This document shows, piece after piece, positions 12,530-24,815 of a stretch of 64,000 nt of DNA. Each line of letters opens with the position of its first letter. Position 1 is the stretch's first letter. The position numbers were made by a program, and so were the translations under genes. Source of the DNA: Warburgia ugandensis (taxonomy: Eukaryota; Streptophyta; Magnoliopsida; Canellales; Canellaceae); NCBI GenBank assembly GCA_035236585.1, contig CP141130.1, positions 77,323,944-77,387,943 of the forward strand. Direction: 5' to 3'. The notes beneath the pieces were generated by a model. The model did no database searches. It was not told the DNA's origin and saw only the letters and a list, made by a program, of their open reading frames with translations.

Positions 12530-14690
12530 CCTAAATCTCTTGCCTAAAAAATGGATAAGCATATTGAATCCAATCCACTCTAAGCAGGATATAGGTCGGA
12601 GTATTTTGATCCATATGGATCATGGATCGAAAAACCACATGGCGGATAAAAAAGAACTCCAATCCATATTCTATTTGGGTGCAGATCATAGATTTGTAGA
12701 TTAAGTGTCCATCCCACACAAGTCCTATATATGATCTTCCTTGACAAATAATGTGGGGCCCACATAAGTCCTGTAGGACAATGATGACCAAATCTACTTA
12801 TCTATCAGGTGTCATCAAATCTCATCTTGCCATTACTTTACCTTCCTTTAATGAAAGTCAATTTTAACAATTTGATTGTGCTAATACTTGCTCATGTGGG
12901 CCCAAAAATTGTGGAATAATATTTCTCGCATCATCTAAGAGTCTTTGTTCATTATCATGGAATAACAATCAAAATCCTTTATCTCTATAAATACAAGTAG
13001 GCGAGATGTTGGTGATCAAAATCATCTCTCTTGGCTTTGTGCAATCTTATCCATTTGATGATCTTAGCCTTTAATTTTCTAAGTTGTAAAATTGAATGCT
13101 CATAATTTTGAGAAATAAGCTATATAAATGAATTTTTATCTATGGTAAGTATCATTTAATGAATAAGAAATTAGGTCATGGCCTCTCAGATTAATCCATC
13201 AAATGAATGGTTTAGATCACCGAAATCTAGGCCCTTCTTTCAGTGGCTCATATTATTTGCTCCAATCTAGTAGAGGATAATTATACCTTATATTTTAGGC
13301 CACACAAGATGTCAATACCATAGGAAAAATGTTTGGTTTGTAGCAAGAAATTCTATTTTATGGATAAAGGGTCATGATCATCGGATGAACGTAAAAGTCA
13401 CTAGAATTGGCTTGACCTTTGACATAGTCATTGCCTCCAAAGTAGTGGACTTGATCCTAGCCATATGGCATATGTGGGTCTAACCTGATTCATGTGTTAG
13501 GAAAGGGCATTGGAAAAAGAAGATAAAGAGTAAGTGATAGACATAAATTATTAGTTGTACAACAGACCGGCCAATTTTAATTTCCTTTCCCAAGAAGATA
13601 GGAAGTAAATGATATACTAAGTTCCTTTCCCAATTTAAATTTCCAAAATACCCTTTTAAATTGATATTCATGGATATGGATGGAGATATCCATGCCGATC
13701 ATGGATTTAACATATTCGATTGATTTGATCCCTTTTTAAAATGGATCGAATTTATCTAATGCATATTTGCAGATTTTAAACTTACAAACAAGTATCAATT
13801 AATTTTTAGCCTAATAGGCTAACCACTTTAATTGGCTCAAAGTAGGAAATAACCTGTGAACATAACAGATCATGGAAATAACTTAGAGGAATGCTGGTAT
13901 AAAGTGACAACACCCCAACAACGGTGAAGCTCATCAACTTTTCCTTAGTGAACCCACATATAATTTGACACAACTAGCTTTATATATCTTATAGCCCATT
14001 TTGAAAGAAAGTCATTGGATTCCAAAAAATTGTATTTTGGTTCATTAAATGCAAACCATTCCTTAGACCATCCGTGTCTAGCAAGACTAAAACACCATTT
14101 CTTGGTTGCTATTGGATTTATTTTGGATGAATTTTGTGTCATGAGATATCCAAATTCAGTTGTGCTAGATGAATCACTTGGATCAATGCTATGCAGAGCT
14201 TCACCATGGTTGGTGATCTTGCGCTTTATTCCAGCATTCCCAATAACTTATGTGAAATAACTTGATATGAAAAAAAAATTTCCTTGTTTTTCTCCAAAAT
14301 AAACCTCTTGTTGTCTCTTTGCTGTTGCAGCTAGCTTATTGACCTATGCAACCCCTTCTACGAATGTTTGTGTCTGAGCAAAGAAATATAGTTCTCCTGC
14401 AACCCAACAATAATTCTGAGTAATTCTAGCAATATATACCTAAGGATGGTCTATGTAGTGCATCTTTCCAACTCCTCAAAGCATTTCTTTTCTCCAGTTT
14501 TCATCTTGTGTTTTATGTAAAATGATCAAGATAGAGTGTCAGTTCTTCTCTATTCCTCCTAATTTTCATAGTATTTATATTGGATAATAGTAATAGTAAA
14601 GAGTACATGCCTTTGTACCTTTCTGAATCTTTATTAATAAAGGATGCTTTGGGCTGTCTTCTGAAAATACTATGCTTGCCTACCAGAAAG
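12200..14690. other. Non-coding stretch with a (TC)n run
   Basis: AT-rich sequence with a (TC)n run at about 12486-12526. The open frames here (for example 12531-12791 minus, 14015-14260 plus) lack recognisable domains and partner exons, so no gene is called. Confidence 0.5.
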
Positions 14691-14694
14691 AAGG

Positions 14695-15990
14695 GAGTAT
14701 CAGTTCTTCAATGAAAGATATCCAACACCCACCAGCCCTAAAATCCTCAACTTCTCACTGTCCTTATCAAGTTGGAAAATCTTTCTTCTAGAAAGACTAA
14801 CCATATAACTACAGTTTCCCATTTCTCTCATTGCAGCTGTAGGAGAGTTGATCTGTTTCTTTGTAGAAAAAATCTCTTGCAAAAATGCAAAGTAAGACTG
14901 CATGCTATAGACTCTTTGTAGTCTGCTGCCTCTCCGGTCCTTGTATGTGCAGGTTCAGGCTGCTCTTTAGGAGAGTTTGTTTCTTAATGGAATTATTTAA
15001 AGAACCATGTATTTAGCTATGATGCCAGGAGTTCGTTAAACTTGGAATTTTCTGAAGAAATTCTTTGCCACGAACATCGAATGGATTCTTTCAATAAGAG
15101 AGAGCCAGGAAAGATAAGTGAACAAGAATTAAGAGGGAAGACGTTCGTAAATATTTTGTTTCCAATCAATAGTTCTGATAACTGTTTCCCAAACAGAATA
15201 AATAAATAAATAAGAGTTGTGATAGGCTGCTTTACCTGGTGGTATTCTCATGCATCAAACAATCCTAAGCTACTGAACTCAAGATTTCTGTATGATTGTT
15301 TTCAAGTCATTATTCTTTTGTTGTATAATAATGAAACTGCCCTTATACATGGGTTACATTTCGCAACTGTAACCACTACTTGTAGTATCTTTCTCTCCTT
15401 GTCAACAAAGTTGGTTAGGAGTCTGCCTTTCCAACCATTGCCTAAGAAGAATTTGGCCATGGTATATATATAATGATTTCTCATGTTTGGTCACTTCTCA
15501 ATAAAGCCTTTGATTTCATTGCTCCCAATGGCTGGGTGGACTTGAATCCACAAGGTCTCTTGGTTGTCAAACAAGCTACTTAACTAAGATTAATCTTTAA
15601 GAGGATTTTTGATGAATGTAGATCACTGATTGGGACAAGTTCAAAGCCTACCTAACAAAAAAAAGGGCCACTTCTAGTTTCTTTTTTCTTCTTCTCCTCT
15701 CTCTCTCTTTTATTTCAAGTGCTATTTCATTGGCCCATTTCATAATTATCCAATCTACATACAGACCAAACATTTCACTCCATTTATTTGGACATGGATA
15801 CCCACAAAGTGGAAGATGATTCTCTTCTTGTCGAGTCACAAGGTTGTCACCATCATTTCCCACGCACTAATACACAAGCAGCTTCCAGAAAGTTTTTGAC
15901 GTTTGATGGTCTTTGCATCGGAAGTATATTCTGCTCACGTTCCTTTGGTACCCTTTTTCCTTCCTCCGTCAATGTATTGACTGGGTAAGC
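14695..15990 (+). repeat. Duplicated non-coding segment, copy 2
   Basis: The counterpart of 9915-11650, with blocks in the same order. A partial SINE (14868-14966) lies inside this copy and is not present at the corresponding place in copy 1. Confidence 0.6.
14868..14966 (+). mobile_element. Au SINE, partial
   Basis: Holds only the 3' half of the SINE (CTTGCAAAAATGCAAAGT through the CTGCTCTTT end). The tRNA-like 5' part is missing. No duplication was identified. Confidence 0.6.
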
Positions 15991-16261
15991 CACTGAAATT
16001 GTCATAAATCAACTGGTAGGTAGAGTCATTAATAAATTAATTAGTTTGCAATTATCAACTTATCAGTTAATCCAACAATTTCTCTATTAACGTGTGCCCG
16101 TGCACATGTGAGATTAAGAAAACTTTATATTTAATGAAAATGTTTTATTTTTAATGGCGATAAATTTTTAGTAAGAGTCCACTTTATAGAAGTATGCAAC
16201 CAGCTGTTTTCCAATACTTTCTCCCAATTGTGAAAATGCCCTCCATCTACTTTCAAAATAG

Positions 16262-16305
<44 letters not shown>

Positions 16306-16321
16306 CACACACACACACACA
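16262..16321. repeat. (TA)n followed by (CA)n
   Basis: A TA run to about 16304, then a short CA run, then AT-rich sequence to about 16390. Confidence 0.9.
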
Positions 16322-16407
16322 AAATATAATATCTTATATTTTATATAGAAATATATAATATATAATATTATTATTTATAATATATATAAAGTAAAAATCT
16401 TTTTTAC

Positions 16408-16550
16408 CTTAATGTCACAGATTCAAGGTGTGGAAACAGCTTCTTGCAAATGCAAGGTAAGACTATGTATTTTAGACTCTCGTGGTCTCCCCTTCCCCAG
16501 ACCATACATAGGCGGGGGTTTTGTGCACTGGGGCTACCCTTTTTTTTATA
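16408..16550 (+). mobile_element. Au SINE, 5'-shortened
   Basis: Runs from the GATTCAAGGTGTGGAAACAG block to GGGGCTACCC and a T-rich tail. The first part of the tRNA-like head is missing or diverged. Confidence 0.75.
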
Positions 16551-16559
16551 AAGTAAAAA

Positions 16560-17520
16560 CCCTTTCCGCTTGGTAATTCCTCAACCATTCATATAAGGTA
16601 TTGGTAATTCCTTGATAAATATAAATGTATGGATGGCATGGTAAAATATGATGAATTATTTATCGAAAGATACTTTTTAGGACCAACATGTACCACACAC
16701 GATTAGGGTTGAATGCGAGTGATCCAACAAACAGCAACAAGTCGATCCCTTCAATGTGATTCTAGTCCTGTGAGGAATCACACCTCAGTTAAAGGCTCTA
16801 TCAGGAACCAAACTACCATGGCATCAATTTGTGGGTTAAATGGGTGCAAGTAGCACTACCTGTTTTGCATGTTGGTCATAAAATGGCAACCTACAACCAA
16901 TCCATTTACGATGGGTATAGTTTCAAGTAAAATGGGTAATTTCAGTCAAGAATTATCAGCAGTCATTAATATAGTGGTACGAATAGGATGAACATTTTAT
17001 ATCTAAGAAAAATAACATAAAAATAGTAAATCTCTTTCTTAAAATATGCATAAACTCTTGCGTACCTTCTTCCTTCAAGTACTCCCTGCAGTTGATGCAT
17101 GCGAGTCACTAAGGGTTAATTTTCAATGGGTTGTGAATTAGTAACCCTTGACTGGGTGCGGGTCACGAGTCACATGGGGTGAGTATCTTAGAAGGTACTT
17201 TGATTTGCAACCATTAAGTTGGAAGTTTAAGACCAGACGTATGTGGTTCCCACGTTGAAGAGATTAACGGCTACGACTTTATTCATTTCCTCATCCAGGA
17301 CTAGAATAGAAACAGCTTCAGGCATCACCCGGAGATCAGAACCACATTTCTGGGGCAACAGTTTTTGTGGATGAGTGGAACCATTAGAAGCAAATAGGAA
17401 AAGAACCCTGAGTGGGATAAAAGAATGGCCGACTGATCGCCAAATCGACAAAACCATTCTGCTTGAGCAGGGAACTTCTGCAGCACAAAGCAATAGAAGA
17501 AAGGAAATAAAAAGGGCAGC
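16560..17520. other. Non-coding stretch
   Basis: AT-rich, with no recognisable gene. An 88-codon minus-strand frame at 17227-17493 has no known domain and no supporting exon. Confidence 0.4.
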
Positions 17521-17526
17521 CTAAGT

Positions 17527-17670
17527 GCATGATTTGGAGAAGGGGTAGACTATAAGAGTCTATAGTACGCAGTCTTATTTTATATTTTTGCAAGAGATTA
17601 TTTTCATGTCTTGAATCCGTGACCGCCAGATCACACGACAATAACTTTACTGTTGCACCAAGGCTCCACT
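17527..17670 (-). mobile_element. Au SINE, reverse, 3'-shortened
   Basis: On the minus strand it has GGAGCCTTGGTGCAACAG, then the GCAAAAATATAAAATAAGAC block. The region from GGGAAGG to the 3' tail is partly lost. Confidence 0.75.
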
Positions 17671-17671
17671 A

Positions 17672-19780
17672 TAATAAAGAAAGAAAATCACTAAGCAAAA
17701 AGACTATAGACCCCACATGATAACCAGTCTGTACAGCATCGGCCTAGCAGGTCTGTGCAGGAAAAGGACCGCAGTAGCAGAGGAAGAGCTCCAAGACAAG
17801 CCTACGAGAAGTGAACACATTAATTGTGCATGTGGTTGCTTCGAGAAAAATATTGCTCAGGACCAACGGATCACATCATAGATGCACAATCGACTTTACA
17901 TGCTCTATCCTTCGGCCTTTTACCTGAGGCTTCGGGTTTAGCTCCTTGAGTACTTTTCTTTAGTTTTGTTACAGGCACCCTGAACCCTGAAATAGGGCAC
18001 GAAACTTGTTGAATGTGACGTTACGCACTAAGTTATCAACCAAATGCTTAGCATTGAGGAATAATCAAGGGAGGCTACCCTGGTCCTAATTAGTGCTCTC
18101 CTGCGCGTGCTGTCAGTCTTTGCACTTCTCCATGATGAAAAAAACATCCTATGGAAAGAAGAGCCGAAGAGCCTCCGTGAAACGCGCATCAAAGCTCATG
18201 ACTAGCTTAGATGTGTCATCGTTCAGCTAAGAAACTTGTTCCCGGAATGGAATCATTGATGTAGTTGTTCAACTTAATTAGAGCAACACCATTACAACAT
18301 GAACTCTCCTGCTGAACGAAGAACCCTAAAAAAAATTAATGGTTACACTATCCAAGAGAATGATTATTATGGCCTTAATTTGTTTATCCTGCAACAATCG
18401 ATTGGAACTTAGATGGAGCAATTAACAACAAATTCCATCACCTTATGGGTGCCACAAGTTTGTGTTCATGGACTATGAAGTGGTTGGAAGTTTGGCTTTG
18501 TATGTATGCGCTATAGAAATGTACGGGTGTAAAGAGGTATGAATCCAACAAGGTGGATTATGTGAAAGAAAAATGCTTTTGATAAGTGCACTTGCTTGTT
18601 CAAGAAAGAAGTATAATTTTTGGGCTCAATATGTCTCCGCTAGCATCGATTCAATTTGCTATTATAACGAACAATGACAAGCTATCTCATAAACACTAAT
18701 TTTGTCTTGATTGTACATCCTTTTGACCCTCCAACCAAAAATCCTGTTTAGAGTTTTTCCATATTATATAAACTATTTAATTTTTATAAATGATGATGTA
18801 TTTATTAGTAAGTTGGAGCCTGGAGCAAACCAGCAAGCAAGACTCTATTAGTAAGTTGAAGTTCGCTTGCTTGTTGATGAGGCTGACAAGCTGTATCGTA
18901 CCCCTACCTATTAGTAAAGGCACGATTACCACCTTTTCGGCAGCTCGACCCTTCACCAACCTCTTGACACATCTCTATCTGTGGTGCCGTCCGCTGAATC
19001 CTCTCTCTTCGTCAGGTTGATCGAACAATGTAGCCGTAGGAGGGCAAAGTATCTCATTGGCATGGAATCAGAGCCATGTAATTTGGCTATTAATATTGTG
19101 CAAGTTTATGATTATGGATCTACACGTAGGTCTCCTATGTGGACAAAAAATGTACTTCTTCCTTAATTTGCACCTCTCCAACAAATAGTGAAGATGGGGC
19201 AAAAAGCAATGCAGCCAAGAGATGAATGAAGGCGAAAAATCTAGCAAAAAAGCCTAAAATATAGTACTTGTACATTAAAATGCAAAGGTTGTAATAAATT
19301 TGAGTTAAAATCTGAGAAACGTGTAATTCTTTCCCCTGCAATTCTGTCTCCTTCTATTGTGAGTGCATCAACAATTTCATTTGCTAGTCTTGGAATGTGT
19401 TTGAAGATGACATTCTGGTTTTGAACCCATAGTTAAACGTCTTTGATCATGTTTTGGAATCAGCCTCCCACCTCAGCTGATCCATTTGATGGTGTTTTTG
19501 GAATCACCTACTACAATTAATGGTTGAAGTTGACATGGACTCTAGTGCTTAATGCAGTGGAAAGCAGCACCCATTTCAGCATCTACAATATCAGTGGATG
19601 AAACTCCAGTTTGTGAAGAGCAACAAGATTCCTCAGGAGAAGAAGTTCAATTACGATGATTGTCACATGGAATATGGAGGGTTCGAAATGCCTAAGAAGA
19701 GTTTTTCAATAAAATAATAATAATTGTGATCTGTCAATGATCAGTCATTGCCATGCTGTAAGAAACAACAATGGAAGACA
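17672..19780. other. Non-coding stretch
   Basis: No recognisable gene, tRNA or complete transposon. Short frames at 18790-19020 (plus) and 19135-19341 (minus) look random. Confidence 0.4.
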
Positions 19781-19784
19781 AAAG

Positions 19785-19938
19785 ATACACCCCCGGTGCA
19801 TGAAGCTCCAGCGTATATCGGGTTCGGGGAAGGGGCAAACAACAAAGATCAATAGTATGCAGCCTTATCTTGCATTTAGCAATAAACTGATTCTACGCCT
19901 TGAACCTAAGACCTCAAAGTCACGCGACTACGATAATG
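19785..19938 (-). mobile_element. Au SINE, reverse
   Basis: GGTGCATGAAGCTCC, GGGGAAGGGGC and GCAGCCTTATCTTGCAT occur in family order on the complementary strand. The tRNA-like head is degraded. Confidence 0.75.
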
Positions 19939-20528
19939 AAAAACAGAAAATAAAAATGTTATACCGATGGGCTTCGGTAGAGGTTTTCAATTTACGCATA
20001 ACCAGCGGAGGGAAGTTCAGGTATAATCTTGGTGGCTTGGACGAATCCCTGGTCAGTGCTACTGACATTTTATTTTACGATCGATATGTCGCCCTGAAGA
20101 TTAAGTTGACTGTGAAGGGCTTCGCATCATTGGTCTTTGCGATCTGCAGGTCCAGCGATAACACCATACGAAGATTAATTTTTTCTCGCAGAAATTCACA
20201 ATTTTAATATGCCAATTTGCCCATTGCATCGGAGGACACTACAATACTAAAAGATTTTTGAATGGGAGATCATCGACACAAACAATCACTCTACAAATGA
20301 GAGATTTCAATCACTTCATCCAAGAAGCCAAGCATGCTGACATCCCTTGTCTGGTGGCAAATTCTCCATGGTCCAATTATCGACTCCCAAAACCATGAGT
20401 AAAATTGATCATTTCTTGATTTCAGGTCAATTGGTTGGATAAACTTCTTCACCTTGTACAAAAGCTTGCTCCACTGTCAAGTATCTGATTACCGTCCCAT
20501 TTTACAATCTTAATCTTGCATCATGGGG

Positions 20529-20711
20529 AAGGGGAGCCTTGGCACAACGGTAGAGCGGTCGTTGTGTGACCTTGAGGTCACGGGTTCAAGGCGTGAAAAC
20601 AGCCTCTTGCAAAATACTAAGTAAGACTACATACTATTCACCCTTGTAGTCTGCCCCTTCCCCAAACCCTGTATATGCAGAAGTTTCGTGCACCAAGGCT
20701 GCCCTTTTAAG
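20529..20711 (+). mobile_element. Au SINE, full length, nested in L1
   Basis: Complete element from GGGGAGCCTTGGCACAACGG to GGCTGCCCTTTT, flanked by perfect 14-bp duplications CTTGCATCATGGGG (20515-20528 and 20712-20725). The duplication shows LINE-type insertion into the L1 remnant. Confidence 0.92.
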
Positions 20712-21007
20712 CTTGCATCATGGGGGTCTAAACTCTTTAAATTCGAAAATATCTGAATAAAGGAAAGACTTCTTCAACCTCATCTCTACCTAAGCTCCTT
20801 CCATCAATGCCAAAAAAGAAAGCATTTTTCCATGCAAACTGGCTTATATAAAAAATAAATGGATGGATTGGAGCAAAGGTGTTAGAGAAGCTAGATTGGA
20901 GAAAAAGAGCAAGACTCAGCAAGGTTATTGCTGAAATCAACTACACTGAAGAAGAAAGAGAACTCCTTGGCTGAAGGAAGGTGATGCCAGTTCCAATTTT
21001 TTTATTT

Positions 21008-21403
21008 TATTTTATAACTTAGAACAACGTCTAGCTTAATTGGTTACAAACAACTCAACATCTCTCATAAAATATACTCTACTACAAGTTTAAATCATTG
21101 TTTTTCTTTTTAAGCTAGAAGATTAGATTTAGGAGAGCGTGTGAAAGATTTGCTTTTTAATTATTTTCTTGTAAAAAATAATAAAAATAAAAATTTACCA
21201 CAGAGTATAAGGTAGGAAAGAAAAGGAGCCTTGGCGCAATGGTAAAAGTTGTCTTCGTGTGACCTTGAGTTCACGGGTTCAAGGCGTGGAAATAGCCTCT
21301 TGCAAAATGCAAGGTAAGGCTGTGTACTTTAGGCCCTTATGATCCTCCCCTTCCCCAGACCCCGCATAGGCGGGAGCTTCGTGCACCGGGGCTGCACCTT
21401 TAT
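21008..21403 (+). repeat. Left arm of a 0.4-kb inverted repeat carrying a SINE
   Basis: An AT-rich block (about 21017-21225) joined to an Au SINE (21229-21403). The whole unit recurs in reverse complement at 24428-24815. Matching landmarks are TTATAACTTAGAACAACGTC at the outer edge and GGAAAGAAAAGGAGCCTTGG / GGAAAGAAGGGGAACCTTGG at the SINE junction. Confidence 0.8.
21229..21403 (+). mobile_element. Au SINE, full length
   Basis: Runs from GGAGCCTTGGCGCAATGG to CACCGGGGCTGCACC and contains the internal B-box-like GGGTTCAAGG. It is part of the inverted-repeat unit. Confidence 0.88.
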
Positions 21404-22019
21404 TGGAAATTTTAAGTTAAAAATGAACGGAATTTCGTCCATGATTGAAGACAATGTTTCTAAGACTGCTTTCAGCAGGTCTGCTTTTTAAGAATTGTTG
21501 GGACCCTTGTCCATCATTTTAACAATTTCTTCAAAAGAGATGACACGCAAAGACTGCTTTCAGCAGGTCTGCATTTGGGTTCTATCTCTCATGAAGCTTC
21601 TAATGTCTTAGAAAAATCTTTCAGTATGGAAGAGCTTGCAAAGGATGTGTTTTTAGTGCCAGGTTGATAAGGTTGTTGGATGAGACAACTTCTGTTTCCA
21701 TTTTCTTCACTTCTATTTGGGGACTTTGAAAGATTATTTCCTAGATGCACATAATATAAGAATTGATAAAAAGTACAGCACTTCCTTCTTGCTTCTCATA
21801 CCATGAAAAGGATCCTCAGCAAAAGTAAGAGAATCCAAGCCTATTTTCCTTGTCTAATGTGTTGCTAAAGTTGTATCCAAAGTCATTGCAAATAGGCTGG
21901 GAACTGTGCTTCACGAAGTCATAAGCAAGAATCAATCTGTATTTGTTAATTTATGGGACTTAATCGAAGTTCTCATTTCATTGGAGGCTGAATAAAGGTC
22001 CATTAGGTGAGGCAATCAG

Positions 22020-22640
22020 ATTATAAAGGGACTTAGTCGTGAAAGATCTGGAAGAACTTTGTAACCACACTCTCTTATCAACTCATTCAGAGATAGAAAT
22101 TTGTTCATCTCTTGGTAGCAACTTTCTTCTACATATGATTTTTCATCCCACTTTACCTTGAAACATCTGACAGTAGTCAAACACTGAAGCTTTATGGTCC
22201 TTAACAATGTTGAAAATTCTTCTAAAACAGCTTGAAAGAGGGGAGAGATCACACCGCAAGTCTGTCTGGAACCTGCTCTTTTCCATCTTTGAATTGTTTG
22301 GCACCATATCATCCATGCTTATGATATCCTTCCATATAAGAGGCAGTGATTTGATTTTCAGACCTTTTGGGCACCCAAGTGTCTCTCTCATACCTTTACA
22401 TGAAGTCAATAACTTCTCTCCACATGGAATCTTGTTGTTGCAATCTTCCTAATCTTCTAATTCCAATTCCAATTCCACTCCATTTCTTAGGCTTGCACAC
22501 TCTCTCCCATTTTCTCCCGTTTAATGAGATGAATTTTCTTTGCTTCCACAGTGTCATTCTAAAGGATTTGGCGATGCAATCTCTCAATAATGTCTCAAAT
22601 AGCTGCTGACATTTGATTAAAGGGTAGATCCGGTGCATAA
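22020..22640 (-). pseudogene. L1-type LINE C-terminal fragment, reverse
   Basis: On the minus strand it reads IGIRRLGRLQQQDSMWREVI, then YMEGYHKHGW, and later KEQVPDRLAV. The first part fits the plant L1 C-terminal region (GIRRL...LW...WR.VI). Stops are frequent. It faces the L1 fragment at 20219-21990, so the pieces do not form one collinear element. Confidence 0.55.
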
Positions 22641-22795
22641 AGCTCCCCGTATGTGGGGTTCAGGGAAGGGGCTGACCACAAGGGTCAATAGTACGCAGTC
22701 TTACCTTGCAGTTTGCAAGAGGCTTTTTCCATGCCTCGAACCTATAACCTCAAGGTCACACGACAACCTCTACTGTTGCTCCAAGACTCCCCTTC
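22620..22795 (-). mobile_element. Au SINE, reverse, with perfect 19-bp duplication
   Basis: A complete reverse element flanked on both sides by AGCTGCTGACATTTGATTA (22601-22619 and 22796-22814). The identical 19-bp duplication suggests a comparatively recent insertion. Confidence 0.93.
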
Positions 22796-22814
22796 AGCTG
22801 CTGACATTTGATTA

Positions 22815-23680
22815 TGGAAGGAAAAATCAGGAAGTCTCCAACCTATGTCAACAAATAATACTTCAGATTCTACTTACTGTGTATGCACAATCAAGAGCAA
22901 AGGCCTTCTGACGCAAGACGGAGCCTCTCATGATAGGTAACAGATTCAAGGTTGCTCATGGGTGCATGCCTGCATTCAGTGTCCGAAAAAGAAGAAAATA
23001 TGCATCAATTTAAAAGTAAATGGTTGGGCAAGTAAATTTGATATGGAACCTCTAAAAACGGCTTTGGCAAAGAGAATTGCTATCTGGACTGAATTTTGGA
23101 TTAATTCTGGAGTCCTTGCCTAGCTAAGCCCCATCTGTGGATGATTTGAGATATCCATCTTGTTGGGCATCCTTTGAATTGGTGTGACACTAAAAGTCAT
23201 TACTAGTGAATGATTTTAGCTATGTAGTTTTGAGTTTTGAGTTATAACCATTGGATTTTTCAATTGGAAAAACTAGAAGCCGGAAGCATCCAAAGAACAA
23301 GATGATTAGGTTAGATCATGCTAAGGTGTGTCTGACTAGGTCAGGTTCGAAAGTCAGTCCCGAAACCCAAATCTAGATAGCATTTCTCTTTGGCAAAACA
23401 CTTTGCTGCATTATCCCTTGACTAGATGAAATGATTTTTTAATTCATCCCCTCCAATTTACTAGATCATGTTACTCCAGGCCTCTTGGAAGAGCAGATGG
23501 GTCCCACTTGGGCCCTTCATTGACAAGAAACCACAGCCTATTGGAGTTTCCTCCAAGCCCAAAAGTTCAAAAACAATCCCAAAATCAGCAAGAATGTGTA
23601 AGACTTCTTGATTTTGTCTTTATGATTGCAAATGCAGGTTTCCATAAAGAGTTATTCTTTCTTTTTATGTTTTTAATGGT
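22815..23680. other. Non-coding stretch
   Basis: No gene recognised. It may be degraded LINE sequence, but no protein block could be read. Confidence 0.35.
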
Positions 23681-23702
23681 TGCACATGTAAATCAATACA
23701 TG

Positions 23703-23881
23703 AAGGGGAGCTTGGCACAATGATAAAAGTTGTCGTCATGTGACTTTGAGGTTACATGTTCAAGATGTGGAAACAGCCTCTTATAAAAATACAAGGTAAG
23801 GCTGCCTACTATAGGCTCTTGTGGTCTGCCCCTTCCTCGCACCCTGCATAGAAAGGAACTTTGTGCACTGAGGCTGGGCTT
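23703..23881 (+). mobile_element. Au SINE, full length
   Basis: Flanked by ACATGTAAATCAATACATG (23684-23702) and ACATGTAAATCAATGCATG (23882-23900), a 19-bp duplication with one mismatch. Confidence 0.9.
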
Positions 23882-24427
23882 ACATGTAAATCAATGCATG
23901 CAAGGAACGTACTTTTGTGGCTAAGGCTTAGAACATATTTTCTCTTCACAAAATCTAAAAAATAGTGATTATTCTATTTGAAAAATGGATGACTCTAAAA
24001 GTTTAGAAAGATATTGGAAGGTTAGTTAGGATTATTGGATGAATCGACTTCTCATCTGCCCATTTCTTGTGGCAATGCTCCCACTTAGTAGATGGTTGAG
24101 CCAATTCCAAGCATAAAGTAGGCAGGTTGAAGCATCTCGGTTTTGTTGGATTGCCAAATTCATGGCCTACATCCACTTTGGACGTCTCATCAAGCCAAGT
24201 GATGACTGTTGAGGATTTACTTTCTTTTTCTCTCTGTCTTCTTGTAAATGTCGTCCATATCTACCCTATCCTTACAATTTTGTACCCTTTTTCTTTATGA
24301 ATGAAAGGTTACCATATGTTTTCTCTGCCGATGAAAATGACCCTCTCTTGTACTTTATGCTTTATACTATCTAAACTTGCATCTCAATAATTTTATCATT
24401 CTAATACTCACCTCTTTAAGAAGTCTC

Positions 24428-24595
24428 CGTGCACCACGAAGCTTTTGCCTATGCGAGGTCCGGGGAAAGGGCCGACTACAAAGGCCTAAAGTATACAGCC
24501 TTACCTTGCATTTTGTAAGAGGCTGTTTCCATGCTTTGAACCCGTGACCTCAAGGTCATAGGACGACAACTTTTACCGTTGCGCCAAGGTTCCCC
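24428..24595 (-). mobile_element. Au SINE, reverse
   Basis: GTGCACCACGAAGC, GGTCCGGGGAAAGGGCC and GTTGCGCCAAGGTTCCCC on the plus strand are the reverse of the SINE's 3' end, middle and 5' head. Confidence 0.88.
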
Positions 24596-24815
24596 TTCTT
24601 TCCTATCTTATACTATGTGGTAAAATTTTATTTTTATTATTTTTTACAAGAAAAGAATTAAAAAGCAAAACTTTCACATGCTCTCCTAAATGTAATCTTC
24701 TAGTGTAAAGAGAAAAACGATGATTTAAGCTTGTAGTCAAGCATATTTTATGAGAGATGCTGAGTTGTTTGTGACCAATTATGCTAGACGTTGTTCTAAG
24801 TTATAAAGAGAAATG
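24428..24815 (-). repeat. Right arm of the SINE-bearing inverted repeat
   Basis: Reverse complement of 21008-21403. A reverse Au SINE (24428-24595) is followed by the same roughly 210-bp AT-rich block. About 3 kb separates the arms. Confidence 0.8.

Larger units (their letters stand above)
20219..21990 (+). pseudogene. L1-type LINE, endonuclease and RT fragments
   Basis: About 20284-20440 reads RDFNHFIQEAKHADIP, then PWSNYRLP and MSKIDHFLISG. These match the C-terminal part of plant L1 endonucleases (DFN...WSN...SKIDRFL). About 20950-20998 reads ELL-LKEGDASSNFF, the pre-RT motif. About 21855-21970 reads VAKVVSKVIANRLGTVLHEV and KNQSVF, the L1 reverse transcriptase N-terminal block. Stops and frameshifts interrupt it, a SINE splits it at 20529-20711, and a SINE-bearing block inserts at 21008-21403. 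It is a dead copy. The C-terminal L1 part lies beyond it on the opposite strand. Confidence 0.7.

Noticed and set aside
19737..20207. 156-codon open frame
   Set aside because: The first third is reverse Au SINE and the rest leads into L1 remnants; no host domain recognised.
20219..22640. L1 inversion by twin priming
   Set aside because: The order of forward 5' domains followed by reversed 3' domain is opposite to that expected from twin priming.
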